Assembly (NCBI GenBank): GCA_000277445.1
Contig: AJWJ01000022.1
Location: 1-64,000, forward strand
Length of the DNA stretch: 64,000 nucleotides
Direction: 5' to 3'
Origin: Polysphondylium violaceum
Taxonomy: Eukaryota; Evosea; Eumycetozoa; Dictyosteliales; Dictyosteliaceae
Shown: positions 34,770-46,216 of the stretch, piece by piece
Numbering within the stretch: the stretch's first letter is position 1
Layout of the letters: the number at the start of each line of letters is the position of its first letter
Program-made: the position numbers and the translations under genes
Notes under the pieces: model-generated
What the model was told of the DNA's origin: nothing
Database searches by the model: none
The model's input: only the letters and a program-made list of their open reading frames with translations

Positions 34770-37700
34770 TTATCTATCTAAATATTCAATATTATTTGAC
34801 GAGGCAGCTCTTTGTAGCTTTCTTTTCAATGAGTTGGTGGCTCTCTTGAAACGTGAGCGTTTGATTAAAAATATTACGCTTGCAATGGTGACAAACACAC
34901 CCACCACACTCATTGTGACAATGATCACTGTCATTCTCCATTTACTTTCACTTAGGCCTTTGTTGGCATGACTTTTACATGCTTTGCCACCATCGTTTCT
35001 TTCAATGAGGACTCTGAAATTTGGATCCAACACTGCCCTTGTTTTAAAGTATGGTATACTGATAGAGGTGTAGAGTTTGTGTTGGTAGTTGTTGTTGATG
35101 GATGGTTGAGGCGACACGGTATTGATGTTATCTATATTGTTTGGTTGTTGAGTTTGTGTTGGTGGCGGCTGTTGTTGTGGGTAGATCTCGGGATCTGTAG
35201 TATCAATGATTTGCACGATACTGTCTTGTACACGCGAGTCGACAATGATTCGGTTACTGAATCTGGCCTCGAGTCTGTTGCCGTTGGCATCAAGTGAAAA
35301 CCATGTGAGGGAGCTAACTACGTCGTTGGCATTGGCTTGCGTCAGTTGCAAGAGTTGTGGCTGGAGTTCTGTGCTGGTATTGTTGCTGTTGGAAATGGCA
35401 TCAGTCGGGCGGCTATCATCGCATTGGTTGGTGATTGATTGCGAAGAGTTTGTCGAGAAGATGACTTGGAGGTAATTGGTGGTCGAGTTGAACTCCCAGT
35501 TGGCCACAGAGATCTCGTATTTGACAGAGTTGGCACTGATGTTTATCTTTTCGCCGGCAAAGTCAATGATGGTGTCGTTTTCATAGATCTTGATGCTGAT
35601 CTGCACAATGACAGTCTCTTGGTAGAAAATGCCCTTTTGGATATAGGTTGCGGGCACACCGGTGTCGGGGATGGACGGGATGGTCAGGTTGTCAACCCAC
35701 ATGATCTTGTTCATCGGCAGGATCTTTACGGTTTCGTCGAGCATGTTTCGCTCTCTGATGTGACTGACCGATGTGGTAAAGTTGATTTGCTTGCCGCCTG
35801 GCAATGTGATGCTGCCAAATTCGCTGTCGAGCTCGGGGCGCGTCGGAATAGGGGGTACGGTCGACAGGCAATTATAGGAAAAGAACCCTGGTGCGCAGAG
35901 GCAAATACCGGCGCTATAGTCGCAGGTGCCGTTATTGCACGGATTGGGACAGTTGACACGCGGCATGTAGAGAAAGACGTTATTGGTGATGGTGACGTTT
36001 GTGGCAATGTTGTTGATTGTGACTGGCAGGGACTGGCCCAAGGCCATCAGTGGTACATCAGCATTAAAGAAACAGGTGATTTTGTCGTCCTGTGTGATGG
36101 ATGGTGTGCGGCACTCTGACCCGCCAATGGTGATGACGACATTGGTGAGATTAGATGGCAGATTCTTGACGGTGATGTTGACGAGCCCGGGGATTTGGTA
36201 CACCAGCGAAGTGGATTGGACGATTATGGGGTTGTAACGGTAAAACACATACACCTGGGTATAGTCTTTGGAGGTCCAGTTCTTGGCATAGAGGATGCTA
36301 ATCATCGAGGCGTTGGAGGTCCCGATTTCGACAAAGCAGTTTTGGTACAGGAATACAGAGTAGGTGTTGGTGGTGTCAATGTCACAGAGCAAGGGCTTGA
36401 TGTCTTCTTTACCGACTCTGTAAAACAGTGGTGTTGGCGTGTCTGTGTTGTCAATCCATCGCACCATGAGTCCGCCATTCATGGAAAACACAGTCCCGTT
36501 GGCCTGGTTTGTCATGTCCTCGATGGCGTTGATGACAGGCGGGAGGAGGATGGTTTGGTTATACACAATGTCAGAGTTTAGATTGGGACCAAATGCTGCC
36601 AAACCAGACTTTGTTTTGGGGGGCAACACAAAGGTGTTTTGGTAGGCGCCCAAAGAGATATCGGTGCTCCTGTTGTAAGAACTAGAAGGGATCAGTACGT
36701 TTCCTGGAGGGAATCTGGCCACACTCGCCTTGGCCAAATTGTACCCCGTCACAGTAAGATTGTAGCCCTCTATCTTGTAGCTGGTCAACACTATGGGTGC
36801 ATCGGTGAGATCATAATAGTTCTTGCCAAAGACATAGTACACTGTCTTGCTGCCAACAGAGAGTGTGTTGTACTTTGGCGCAAACAGAGTCGATGCAGAC
36901 AATGTGCAGGTGAATTGCTGGTGTGCAACGGTGATCTTGACGTTCAAACAAGGAGAAGATCCCGAAGTAAATGCTATAAGCTTGGCATCTTTATAGAAAT
37001 TGGATCCGTTGATTGTTAATGTATTGGCATTGGCAGAGATGGACTGGATGGATGGAGACTGATATTGAATGGTGAGCGAGTTTGTAAATGCAATATTATT
37101 GATGGATCCCTTAATAGTAAATGGTTGGTATCCGTCCGGTAGGGTCAGATCCACTGATTGGGAGTCAATGTTCCTTTTGGCATTGGAGACGGTGCCGCTT
37201 GAGGCAGTAAATGTAGAGGCATCATTCACCATTCCAATATGTTTGACACCAACATTGATGGTTGACGATTTGGTTGGTACAGTAAACGATGTGTCAGTGA
37301 ACTCTGGACTATAGCCGCCTAGCTGGATCAATAGAGAGCATCTGTATTTAACAGATTCATCAACGGCCACCAAATTACTTTTGATTGCATCGAGATAGAA
37401 TCTCGTCTTGCTTGTCCAAGTTGGGTCTTTTTGCAGGGTGTCTTCGCCATACACAGACACAAAGGATCCGGCTTTTGGACCGTACATGGAATAGAATCTC
37501 TTGGCGGTTTGATTGTATTGCACAGGTTGCCATAGACACCAAGCAGGGTAGGCGTTAAACGTCCTTTTAAAGAAATCTCTGTTGTCATTTGAAAGAATGG
37601 CCAGATACCCATTCTGGCCCTCAGATCGCATGCCCCCATCGCCGTTGTTAAAAATATAGTATGTGTACACATCGGGAAAGGTGGATATGGTCGAGATGCT

Positions 37701-38791
37701 GGAATAGTATGTCGACGATGCCGGGTTCAACACAGCCACACGAAAAGATGTTGTCATGACAGAGCCATTGTCAACTGACACTATGACAGGGAGAAGGGTT
37801 TCGGTAGGGCTTAACGCTCTATCTAAGGTGCATTTTATCATAGTCTGCGAGAGAGATGTAATTTTGCATCCCAGGGAAGCAGTTCTCACAGACAATCTCG
37901 ACGCCGTTACTCCATAGCCACTGCCAGTGATTGACAGAGTAACGCCATCTAATGCCAAGGCTAAGGAGGTCAAGGCGGGTGGAGAGTACTGCCACAAACC
38001 ATTACTATACAATTCTCCTGTTGCCTTGTTGACAATAGTGAGGTTGTAGAGGCCAACATTGGGGCCAATGCTCAAGATTGAGCTATCGGTGTTTACGACC
38101 ACAGGAATATTCTGATTGGTGACCATATTAGTCATTGTAAATGCCAGATTGGCCAGCGCCACTCCTTTGAAATTGACGGGAATCTCGCCTCCCAAACTCG
38201 ACAAAGCTGGCAACAGGGGGTTTCCATTATCAAATTCACACATAAAGTACATCAAAGCATTAAAGTTACCCACCGACATCTTGGCGGAATCGTAGGCCAG
38301 GTAATGTTCGGTGAATTGCAAGTTTGGCTCCCCAGACGTCCAATTGCAATAGGAATAGCAGATATCTGTGAAATAGTTGTAAATCAAAGCCCCACTCTCG
38401 GGACCACTTGAAAACACCCAATTTCCCGTCTCGCTTACATCGGTTCCCGACACCCACATCTTTACATTCCCAACGGCAGAGCTTTGCACCAACGCAACCA
38501 TAAATTCCCATTCATATCGGTCGGTAATGGTAATTAAATATCTAAATTAACAAACAACCAAACATTAGTATTAATTAAAATTTGCTCTATTACATCCACC
38601 TACCCTTGTCTTGATAAACAGGCTTGTATGGCATCTTGTTGACCAATGTTTTTTGGGGCTTTGTATAACCTATATAGATGGTTATTGTATGTATTAACAC
38701 TTGACACAATCAATTGGTTGTCGTCATCAGCAGTAACATTTACTATTATGAATACCAGACACACTATCACTACTATTACTTGGTAATACAT
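34770..38791 (-). CDS. ComC-like receptor: C-type lectin, TIG/IPT, EGF and transmembrane domains
   Basis: Type I membrane protein of 1319 aa from two exons (38604-38791, 34770-38541; intron with TACTAAT). A signal peptide covers 1-21. The N-terminal C-type lectin-like domain has GYLITITDRYEWEF, WVSGTDVSETGNWVFSSGPE and YCNWTSGEPN. A second, degenerate lectin-like copy lies near 340-450 (GYLAILSNDNRDFF; MYGPKAGSF). TIG/IPT-type beta segments surround it. One EGF module sits near 925-955 (CPNPCNNGTCDYSAGICLCA). A beta-rich juxtamembrane domain, one transmembrane helix (about 1264-1290) and a short basic tail ending NIEYLDR follow. The layout matches dictyostelid ComC/EGF-TIG proteins involved in cell-cell signalling. 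Ligand unknown. Confidence 0.8.
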
Positions 38792-39603
38792 TTTATTTTC
38801 TGTGTGTCGGTATCTCTATCAATAAAATAATGATGGTGATTCAGTCCAGCACCAGTTTATATTTAGTATAATTAAACTAGAATTTTTGATTAAAATCCAT
38901 GTCCCCAACTGTTTGTCAACAAGCCAGTGTGTGGCCTAAGCATGTGAGTGTGTGGTGTGCCGGTATCAATCAATTAAAAGAATCTGATTGATACTGCTAT
39001 CCCAATCCATGTTGGAGTGTGGTAATGAATCTTTCTAAAAATGGCAACATTCCATCAAATTATTGATATTGTCATAGTTTTTTTTGAAAAATTGATTTGA
39101 TCCAATCAAACCCCCAGATTTAGAACTTTTTTTTTCATTTTTTGAAATTTCCTTTTATTTTATAACGACTTTCCCCAAAATATCAAATCGGGGGACATCT
39201 TGAAACCACTATAATGTGATGCATACAACACATAAATAATGTTTGTGTGGCATTTTGGCATGACTGTATATTATGTATTGTGAATCGCGCTGGATACACA
39301 GATAAGCTGACAAGTGCGAGTGAACTCGTCATTGTGTGAAAAACTTTGCAAATAATTTTCTGTGTGAAAAAATGAAAAAAAATAAAAAAAAATAAAAAAA
39401 TTAACACCCATACAGATACATCATTACACATAGAAACACATACATACTGCTCTTCTGTCATATCATATTGGATAATAAGCATAGACAGGGATTGGTGCGT
39501 GAGAGTGTGCTGTTGAGATAGTACACACTAGATAATAGTTTTTAGTTTTGTAACATCAGCCGTCAACATCAACATCGTTATATAAGACACAGATACAGAT
39601 ACG
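38792..39603. other. Divergent promoter region between lectin receptor and Arf-GEF
   Basis: About 810 bp. A GT-rich patch at 38926-38966 (AGTGTGTGGCC; GTGAGTGTGTGGTG) resembles G-box clusters of developmental promoters and lies about 150 bp before the receptor start. T and A runs dominate elsewhere. An open frame at 39183-39482 (minus) has no coding-like features. Confidence 0.45.
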
Positions 39604-42600
39604 ATGACATCAATATCACCAACCAATATACTTCTTGGCGAGGTGTATGGGTTGATATCTCATTTGAAGTCAAATAGTCGTTGGTCGTCGTCTTCGTATG
39701 GGTATCAGAGCACAATACTACCCGAGAATCCTATTTTGAAATCATTGAAAAACTTGACCAATACATTACATAATGCCACAGGTATGTATAGTATGCTCCA
39801 GACATTGAGTCAAAGATAGATACATACATACTAACAAACATTCAATCTATGCGTCCACACAGATTTTAATCATTTAGATACATGTGTATTTTTAGATCCT
39901 TTTCTTGCAGTCATTAAATCAAATGAGACAAGTGGACCTATTACAGGTGCCGCTTTGACCAGTGTTGGAAAGTTTTTAAATATGTTTATTAGTATGTTGA
40001 GTTGATTATGATGATATTTGTTGTGCAGATAGATAGACAGGATATTAATATAATATATATCATAATTACAATTACAATAGATGATGAATCAAATAATATA
40101 CATAAAGCAATTAAAAATATAGCAGAGAGTGCAGCACATTGTAAATTTGAAGCGACCGATGCAAGAAGTGATGAAGTTGTTTTAATGAAAATATTACAAG
40201 TGCTTGCATTGTGCGTAAAGAACGATGGAGGTATATATTTACACAATGAATTGGTGTATGAGATTACATCGACTTGCTATCATATGGCCGATCAAGCAAG
40301 ATCCTCGGAATTGTTAAAAAAGAGTGCAGAGTCGTTTATTCAAGAGATTGTGTCTGTTTTGTATACAAGATACTCGACTCAGACCCTACCTCCTACACCT
40401 CCTCCTCTACCACCAGTAGTTAATAATAATAATATAACTATAACAACCACCACAACAACAACAACTACCACCACTAGCATCGAGGAGAATACTAATGGGA
40501 ATGGTACAGCAGAGGTTGATTTCTCACCCAACAATGATCTATTCTTTAGCAATTTACCATCGAATGAAGAGACGTCGTCATCAACAACATCATCGTCAAC
40601 AACTATAGAGACACCCACAAAGGGAACAAGTAGTCCCAAGGTAGAGATCATATCAACATCTCCACCAACAACAAAGAACAGTGTATTGTCACCACCACCA
40701 AACAAGGGTGGCAGTAGTAAATCAAATACACCAACACTATCACCTACATCATCCAATAGACACAACAACAACAGTAGTAATAGTAATAACTTAAAATTAT
40801 CAAGTCAATCATCATATATGATTAATCCCCGAGGTGTTAGATTTGATACCAACAATCAAAATGAGAAACCATACGATTCTACAGTATTGACAAAGTTGTT
40901 TAAATTCTTTACAAACAATCTATCACCCTCCAACGACCAAGAGATCAGCACCAAGCTGTTAAACTTGAATCTCATCAACAACATCATTCAAATCAGAGGT
41001 GTCTATCTCGAAGAAATACCAGAGATCATGGAGATCATCCAACAAGATTTATTTAAATATTTATTATTGGTACGTAGAGAGGAGACAGAGATAGAGAGAT
41101 GGGACAATTACTAATATCAATAATATTACTATAGAACTTACAATTAAAAGTATTACCAATCTATTCGTTAACAATTAGGATCTTTTTCAACTTATTTATA
41201 TCGTTAAAGAGAACGCTCAAATCACAGTTTGAAGAGTTTTTCAATGTGTTGATGAACTCGATCAGCGACAACAAGGCGCACTACGAGTTGCAAGAGCTGG
41301 CATTGGAGGGATTGAGAGACTTTTGCAAGCTGCCCCACACGATGGTGGACCTGTTTATCAACTATGACTGCGAGATGCATTGCTCGAATCTCTTTGAGAA
41401 TCTGTGTAAATTTTTGTACAAAAACTCGTTCCCCATCAGCGGCCCATTGACCTCGTTTCACATACTGTCGCTCGAGAACCTGTTGTCGGTCATGCAGTCG
41501 ATCGACGACAGACGGTTCCGTGCAGCCACCGCACCATCACCCACCGACTACTTGGCCAAAAAGGAGACCAAGCGTCAGTTTATCATTGCGGCCGAGCACT
41601 TTAATCGTCGTCCCAAGGACGCTATCGAGTACATCATGACCAATCGTTTGTATCCCGATATCACGCACGAGACGTTGGCCACCGACCCCGACCTCTATTA
41701 CGAGACCATCGCCCGCTTCCTCCTCGACACCCCCAAGCTCAACAAGCTCACCGTGGGCGAGTTCCTCGGCAAGCGTGACACCCTCAGCACCAACGTGCTC
41801 GACAAGTACATCAGGTCCTTTGATCTCGTAAACACCGAAGTCATTATCAACTTTAGACACTTTCTCGAGAGCTTCCGTATTCCCGGCGACTCTAACGTCA
41901 TCGCACTCATCTTTGAGCGATTCTCGCAGCTCATCTTTGAGTTGCGACCCGAAAACTTTGAGTCGCCCGACAAGATCTACTTGTTTTTGTACGCAGCGCT
42001 CATGCTGCACACCAGCATCTTTAACCCATCGATCAAGGTCAGCGAACGTCTCAACTACACCAAGTTCAAGTCAATGCTGCACAAGGAGCTCGCCGACGAG
42101 GTCATCGATATCACATACAAGACCATCACCAAGGAGGAGATGGTCGTCGAAGAGGACATTGTCCCCGGCCTCGTCGACCGTTCCAACTGGCACAACATCC
42201 TCAAACGTGCCAAACGCGTGGGCGACTATGTCTCTCTCAACACCAACGACTATGACCGCGACATCTTCTCCATTGTGCTCAATCTCGTGATTCCCGCCAT
42301 CAGCAAGGTCTTTGAAAAGGTCGAGACCGAGTCGCTCTGTCAGCGTATCCTCGACGGCTTCCATTTGTGCGCACAGGTGTCGGCCAACTACAACATACAC
42401 GAGGTCATCGACAGCCTCATGAGCTCGCTGTGCAACAACACCACGCTCATCGACAACGACATCTCGCCCGCCCCCGCCCCCGCCGCCAACGGCCTCACCT
42501 CGTCCACCCAGTCTTCATCTACCCCCCTGGTCTCCACCGCCCAAAACACCCCGCCAGCCCCAGTTACGCCCCAGCTGTCCCAATCCTCGTCCTCATCTGC

Positions 42601-44713
42601 CCAAAACCATGAATTCATTTTCATTGGCGATAACAAGGCCCAACTGGCCACCATTGCCACCTTTGAGATTGCAATCAAGTATTCCCATCTCCTCAACGAC
42701 TCGTGGAAATACATCATTGCCATCATATGTAAATTAAACAAACTGGATCTACTTCCAAACATTTTTGAACTCGTCGACTTTTCAGCGAACAGTTTAGTCG
42801 ACAACTCGAAAAACAACAACTTGACCAACAAAAAGGGTGATTCTAGCTCTACCATTACCACCACCTCTACAACCACTTCAAACAGCACCACCACAACAAG
42901 ATCAAGCACATCATCGACATTTTTGAGATGGCTGGTGTCGGAGGAGTATGAAGTGTACCAAGACAAGGACAGAGAGAAGGCCAAAACCTGCATTGAGAAT
43001 TGTCACATGGCCGATTTATTTTTGGAAACTAAATCGTTACCAATCAATTCCTTGGAGCAATTACTAAACTCTTTATATTATATAACAAATCCATTAAAGA
43101 ATAACAATAGCGCTAATAGTAGCAACACTAATAACGATACAACAGCATCAACCACCACCACTAATCTATACTATGGACTCAACATCAAACAAGAATTGTT
43201 CTGTTTTGATTTATTAACTCATATAATTGTTTTTAATCAACAAAGACTTGATGCCATTTGGTCGGGATATTACAAAAACATTGAATCAATTATCAATCTA
43301 TTTGAACAACAACAGCAGCCAAACAATGGTAATAACAATAGCAATAGTAGCAACAAAACAATGATCCCATTGGTAGAGAAAACAATTCTATCACTCATGT
43401 ATATATTGATACGTTTGATTGATCATCCACAAGTATACAATAGTCTGCTGTCGGTCGCCGCTCTTTTACTCCGTGTTGGATCGGTGTTGGATCGCATCGC
43501 AGAGAAGGTATCGATTTCACTCTACCAGTTGATTCAGGAAAAGATAGAGTTTATCTCGACCACCCCCGATGCATGGGAGCCCATTATCAGCATCATTGCC
43601 GTGTTGTCAGGTAACCACAAGAGCGCCAACCGTTCGTGCGACGCCTTTGCCCTTATGATCAAACACCCCAACTCGTTGACAGACAAGACGAGCGAGTACA
43701 GTTTGGAGCCCATCAAGTACTTTATCAACTCCAAGGGCATACCCAACTCGGTCGTGATCAAGGCCATGGAATTGTTGTACTATATATTCACCCGCATCTC
43801 AACTATCATGCAGCTGCCCACCGCCAACACCCACACCTATGTCCAACAGACTGACACGAGCATGCCCGCCACTATCAACGAAAAGATCCAAAAGCGAAAG
43901 ATGGACGACAAAATCGCACTCTCGTGGAAAAAGTTTTGGCTTCCCATTCTCACTACCTTTTCCAGTCTCTGTCTGGATAGCCGCGCCGACGTGAGAAATA
44001 ACGCCATGACCTTGTTGCAGAAATCAATCCTGTCGAGCTCCCTCGGTATCTTGCCCCCACAGCGTTGGGTCGACTGTTTTGTCGATGTTGTATTCCCCCT
44101 CTTGAATGACCTGAAGGACAGTAGTCGCGATTTCGAAGACACTCGTCTCCGTGCCTCTGCCCTCCTGTCCAAAGTATTTCTCCAAAATCTCAGCAGTATC
44201 ATCAAATGCGACCAATTCACCACCATTTGGTCCGAGATACTGTCTCTTCTCAACATCTATATGGGTCTCTCTGAATTGTTGTCGGAATCAGTGCCAGAGT
44301 CTCTCAAAAACATGTTGTTGGTCATGAATAATGTTGGTGTTTTCAAACCTCCTCACCCCTCTGACCCCGCCCTCGTTGTTGAGCTCACCGAACAAGAATT
44401 GGAATTCACCACCAAACTTTGGGATCTAACTTGGACATCTATCGATTCATTTTGTCCAAAAATTAGAGACGATATTCTCTCTAGAGTGGATCCACAACCC
44501 CCAACTCCACCCGTTACTTCCCCTCCAATTATTTCAAATAATAATGATAACACTGCTGTTGCTGCTGATCAACAAGAACAACAAGAAACACCTGTATCTG
44601 AAAACAATAACAACGAGACAATTGATTTATTATCGTTAAAAGTAAATGCTACATCTATAGCTGATTCACAAACTTCAGTCATTATCGATTTACCTCCTCC
44701 AACAAACCAATAA
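39604..44713 (+). CDS. GBF1/GNOM-type large Arf guanine-nucleotide exchange factor
   Basis: Activates Arf GTPases on Golgi membranes. Four exons (39604-39781, 39896-39991, 40081-41069, 41135-44713) give 1613 aa. The DCB region reads DPFLAVIKSNETSGPITGAA and KFEATDARSDEVVLMKILQV. A Thr/Ser/Asn low-complexity insert follows, then HUS (FFNLFISLKRTLKSQFEEFF). The Sec7 domain is at about 550-760 (YYETIARFLLDTPKLNKLTV; NFRHFLESFRIPGDSNVIAL). The invariant catalytic Glu of Sec7 proteins (FRLPGE) is Asp here, about residue 673. Motif 2 is also divergent (NPSIKVSERLN). HDS-type helical repeats continue to residue 1500. The acceptor at 41135 was chosen because it restores frame and gives the expected HUS sequence. 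The interior of exon 4 is distinctly GC-rich. Confidence 0.88.
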
Positions 44714-44794
44714 CATTTAAACACATAAAATAAACAAAACAAATATATTATCATTTTAAATTCTCGACATTATATTTTATTGATTAAACACAAT

Positions 44795-44978
44795 CTAAAA
44801 AATAAAAGGTTTAGTTTTAGGTGAAACTAATGGAAAAACAAAGTTGGTATTAATTTAATAAGGTCATTGATTAAAAAGCAGACTTACAGATGGGAGAGGG
44901 TGAAGAAGTTATTTTGCCAATGCCCGCGCCTGTACCTTTACCAATATTATTAAAGACAAAATTATCTTTTCTGTTCAT
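44795..44978 (-). CDS. Tiny 40-aa peptide gene with one intron
   Basis: Minus-strand exons 44888-44978 and 44795-44826 join in phase to give 40 aa: MNRKDNFVFNNIGKGTGAGI followed by GKITSSPSPIFSPKTKPFIF. The donor is GTAAGT, and the acceptor follows TTCCATTAG. Without splicing the frame closes after 35 codons. The peptide is basic with Gly and Ser/Pro patches and no signal peptide. It is not a member of a family I know. It lies tail-to-tail with the Arf-GEF and head-to-head with an hssA-like gene, which suggests a small-peptide developmental locus. Confidence 0.5.
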
Positions 44979-45650
44979 TGTCTCTCTTTACAGTGTGTCT
45001 GTGTATAAATATCGAGACTCAAACTAACAACAATAAAAAAATCTCTTTTTGGTCGCTCAAACCAAGAAAATCTCAGAGAATCAAAACGGAAAATGATGGC
45101 TTTGACGGAAAATTTTTATCAAGATATTTTTTATTCCCAGATAAATTAATTTTGTTTGATAAAATTTATTATTTTTCATATTTTCAAATAACTGGTTGAG
45201 AAACCTATAGTTCTCTCACAAGAGCAAAAATAATAAATCTAAATATAGAGCAATATGGATAAAATAAATCAAAGTATGCGGTACTTTTAATTATACTGCG
45301 CTACAAAATTTTATCGTTGCGTATATTTTAAAAAACAAGATTCCTATAAAAATTGGTGGTTAAAATTGTATTCTACAAGCTAATTTAAAATTTACCCCCT
45401 TGTGTATAAAATCTTTTTATCATTTCATCATATCTTAGGTAGATCCAGATGTCGGTTTAAATATATGGAATCCGAATTGTGGCGAAACAAAAACTAAAAG
45501 ACAATGCCAAGTTACTTTCTCGCATTTTTTTACCTTTTTAATTTATTTCCCCAATCAAGTGACACAGAAACAAAACCTATAAATAAGACATAATTTCAAT
45601 TTCTTAGTCATTAACAAATCAACTAAATTCAATACTATCAATCTTTAAAA
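44979..45650. other. Shared upstream region of two small-peptide genes
   Basis: About 670 bp of AT-rich divergent promoter. It contains two TATA-like boxes (TATAAATA at about 45004-45011 and TATAAATAA at 45579-45587). A short open frame from 44978 to 45199 has no support. Confidence 0.5.
45579..45587 (+). promoter_or_regulatory. TATA box of hssA-like gene 2
   Basis: TATAAATAA lies about 64-72 nt before the ATG at 45651, matching the spacing seen in the other hssA-like gene. Confidence 0.5.
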
Positions 45651-45922
45651 ATGTCTCTCTTTGGTAAATTTCTATTTTTTAACTCTATAATTTTTTAATA
45701 TGATTTCAAATTATTAATAAAACTATTTAATAACAAGCTGCCATCTCTAAACTCGGTAACCCAAAATCAATCCAATCCAAATCAATGATTATGGGCTCTA
45801 ATGTATCAATGAATCAAGGTATCAATACTACTGCTGGTCAAGTTTTAGATGCTGATATTGATCTCCATTTAGATGTCCTTGGTTTAATCCAACTTGATCT
45901 TTGTCTCACTCTCGACGTTTAA
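45651..45922 (+). CDS. hssA-like small peptide (MSLF family)
   Basis: Two exons (45651-45663, 45738-45922) give 65 aa beginning MSLFAAISKLGNPKSIQSKS and continuing MIMGSNVSMN, close to the HssA pattern (MTLF.SIS…NP…SK…MGSN). The C-terminal part (DADIDLHLDVLGLIQLDLCL) is hydrophobic and replaces the usual Gly/Cys-rich tail. The 13-nt first exon ATGTCTCTCTTTG matches the 20374 gene at 11 of 13 positions. HssA proteins are developmentally expressed in D. discoideum. The biochemical role is unknown. Confidence 0.75.
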
Positions 45923-46089
45923 AAAGAGATTCAAATAATTTCTTGATTTTCTTTTGTGCCACGATAATTAAATAATAGGGGATAGAATAGATTTCTAAAT
46001 TGATCAACAACATTTATGTAACACCACTGTACCATTACTTTATACCATTACTATACTACCACTACCTTCAATGTTTTTTATCTTTTTAG

Positions 46090-46216
46090 AATATCCAACT
46101 CTCCCACCTATACTCTTAATTCATCTGGTTCACTTTTAGAATTACTTACCATTACTTTATTTAATAAATTTAAATTTATCATTACTAAAATTATTTACCA
46201 AACTATTGAAAATTAA
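46090..46216 (+). other. Exon-like open segment between convergent genes
   Basis: After ATCTTTTTAG a frame stays open for 41 codons to TAA (ISNSPTYTLNSSGSLLELLT…). There is no ATG and no identifiable upstream exon. The stop overlaps the end of the TPX2-like gene on the other strand. It may be chance or a relic of a small-peptide gene. Confidence 0.15.

Noticed and set aside
35439-36119. 226-codon plus-strand frame opposite the lectin receptor
   Set aside because: A shadow of the GC-richer minus-strand gene.
39183-39482. 99-codon minus-strand frame in a divergent promoter
   Set aside because: Phe/Thr/Cys-rich translation of T tracts, with no relatives recognised.
41070-41178. Acceptor at 41178 for the last Arf-GEF exon
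   Set aside because: It produces a stop after 17 codons. The acceptor at 41134 keeps the frame and gives expected HUS sequence.
44978-45199. Plus-strand frame beginning with MSLF-like residues
   Set aside because: It needs a TTG start and has no acceptor or hssA-like continuation. It overlaps the promoter of the minus-strand peptide gene.
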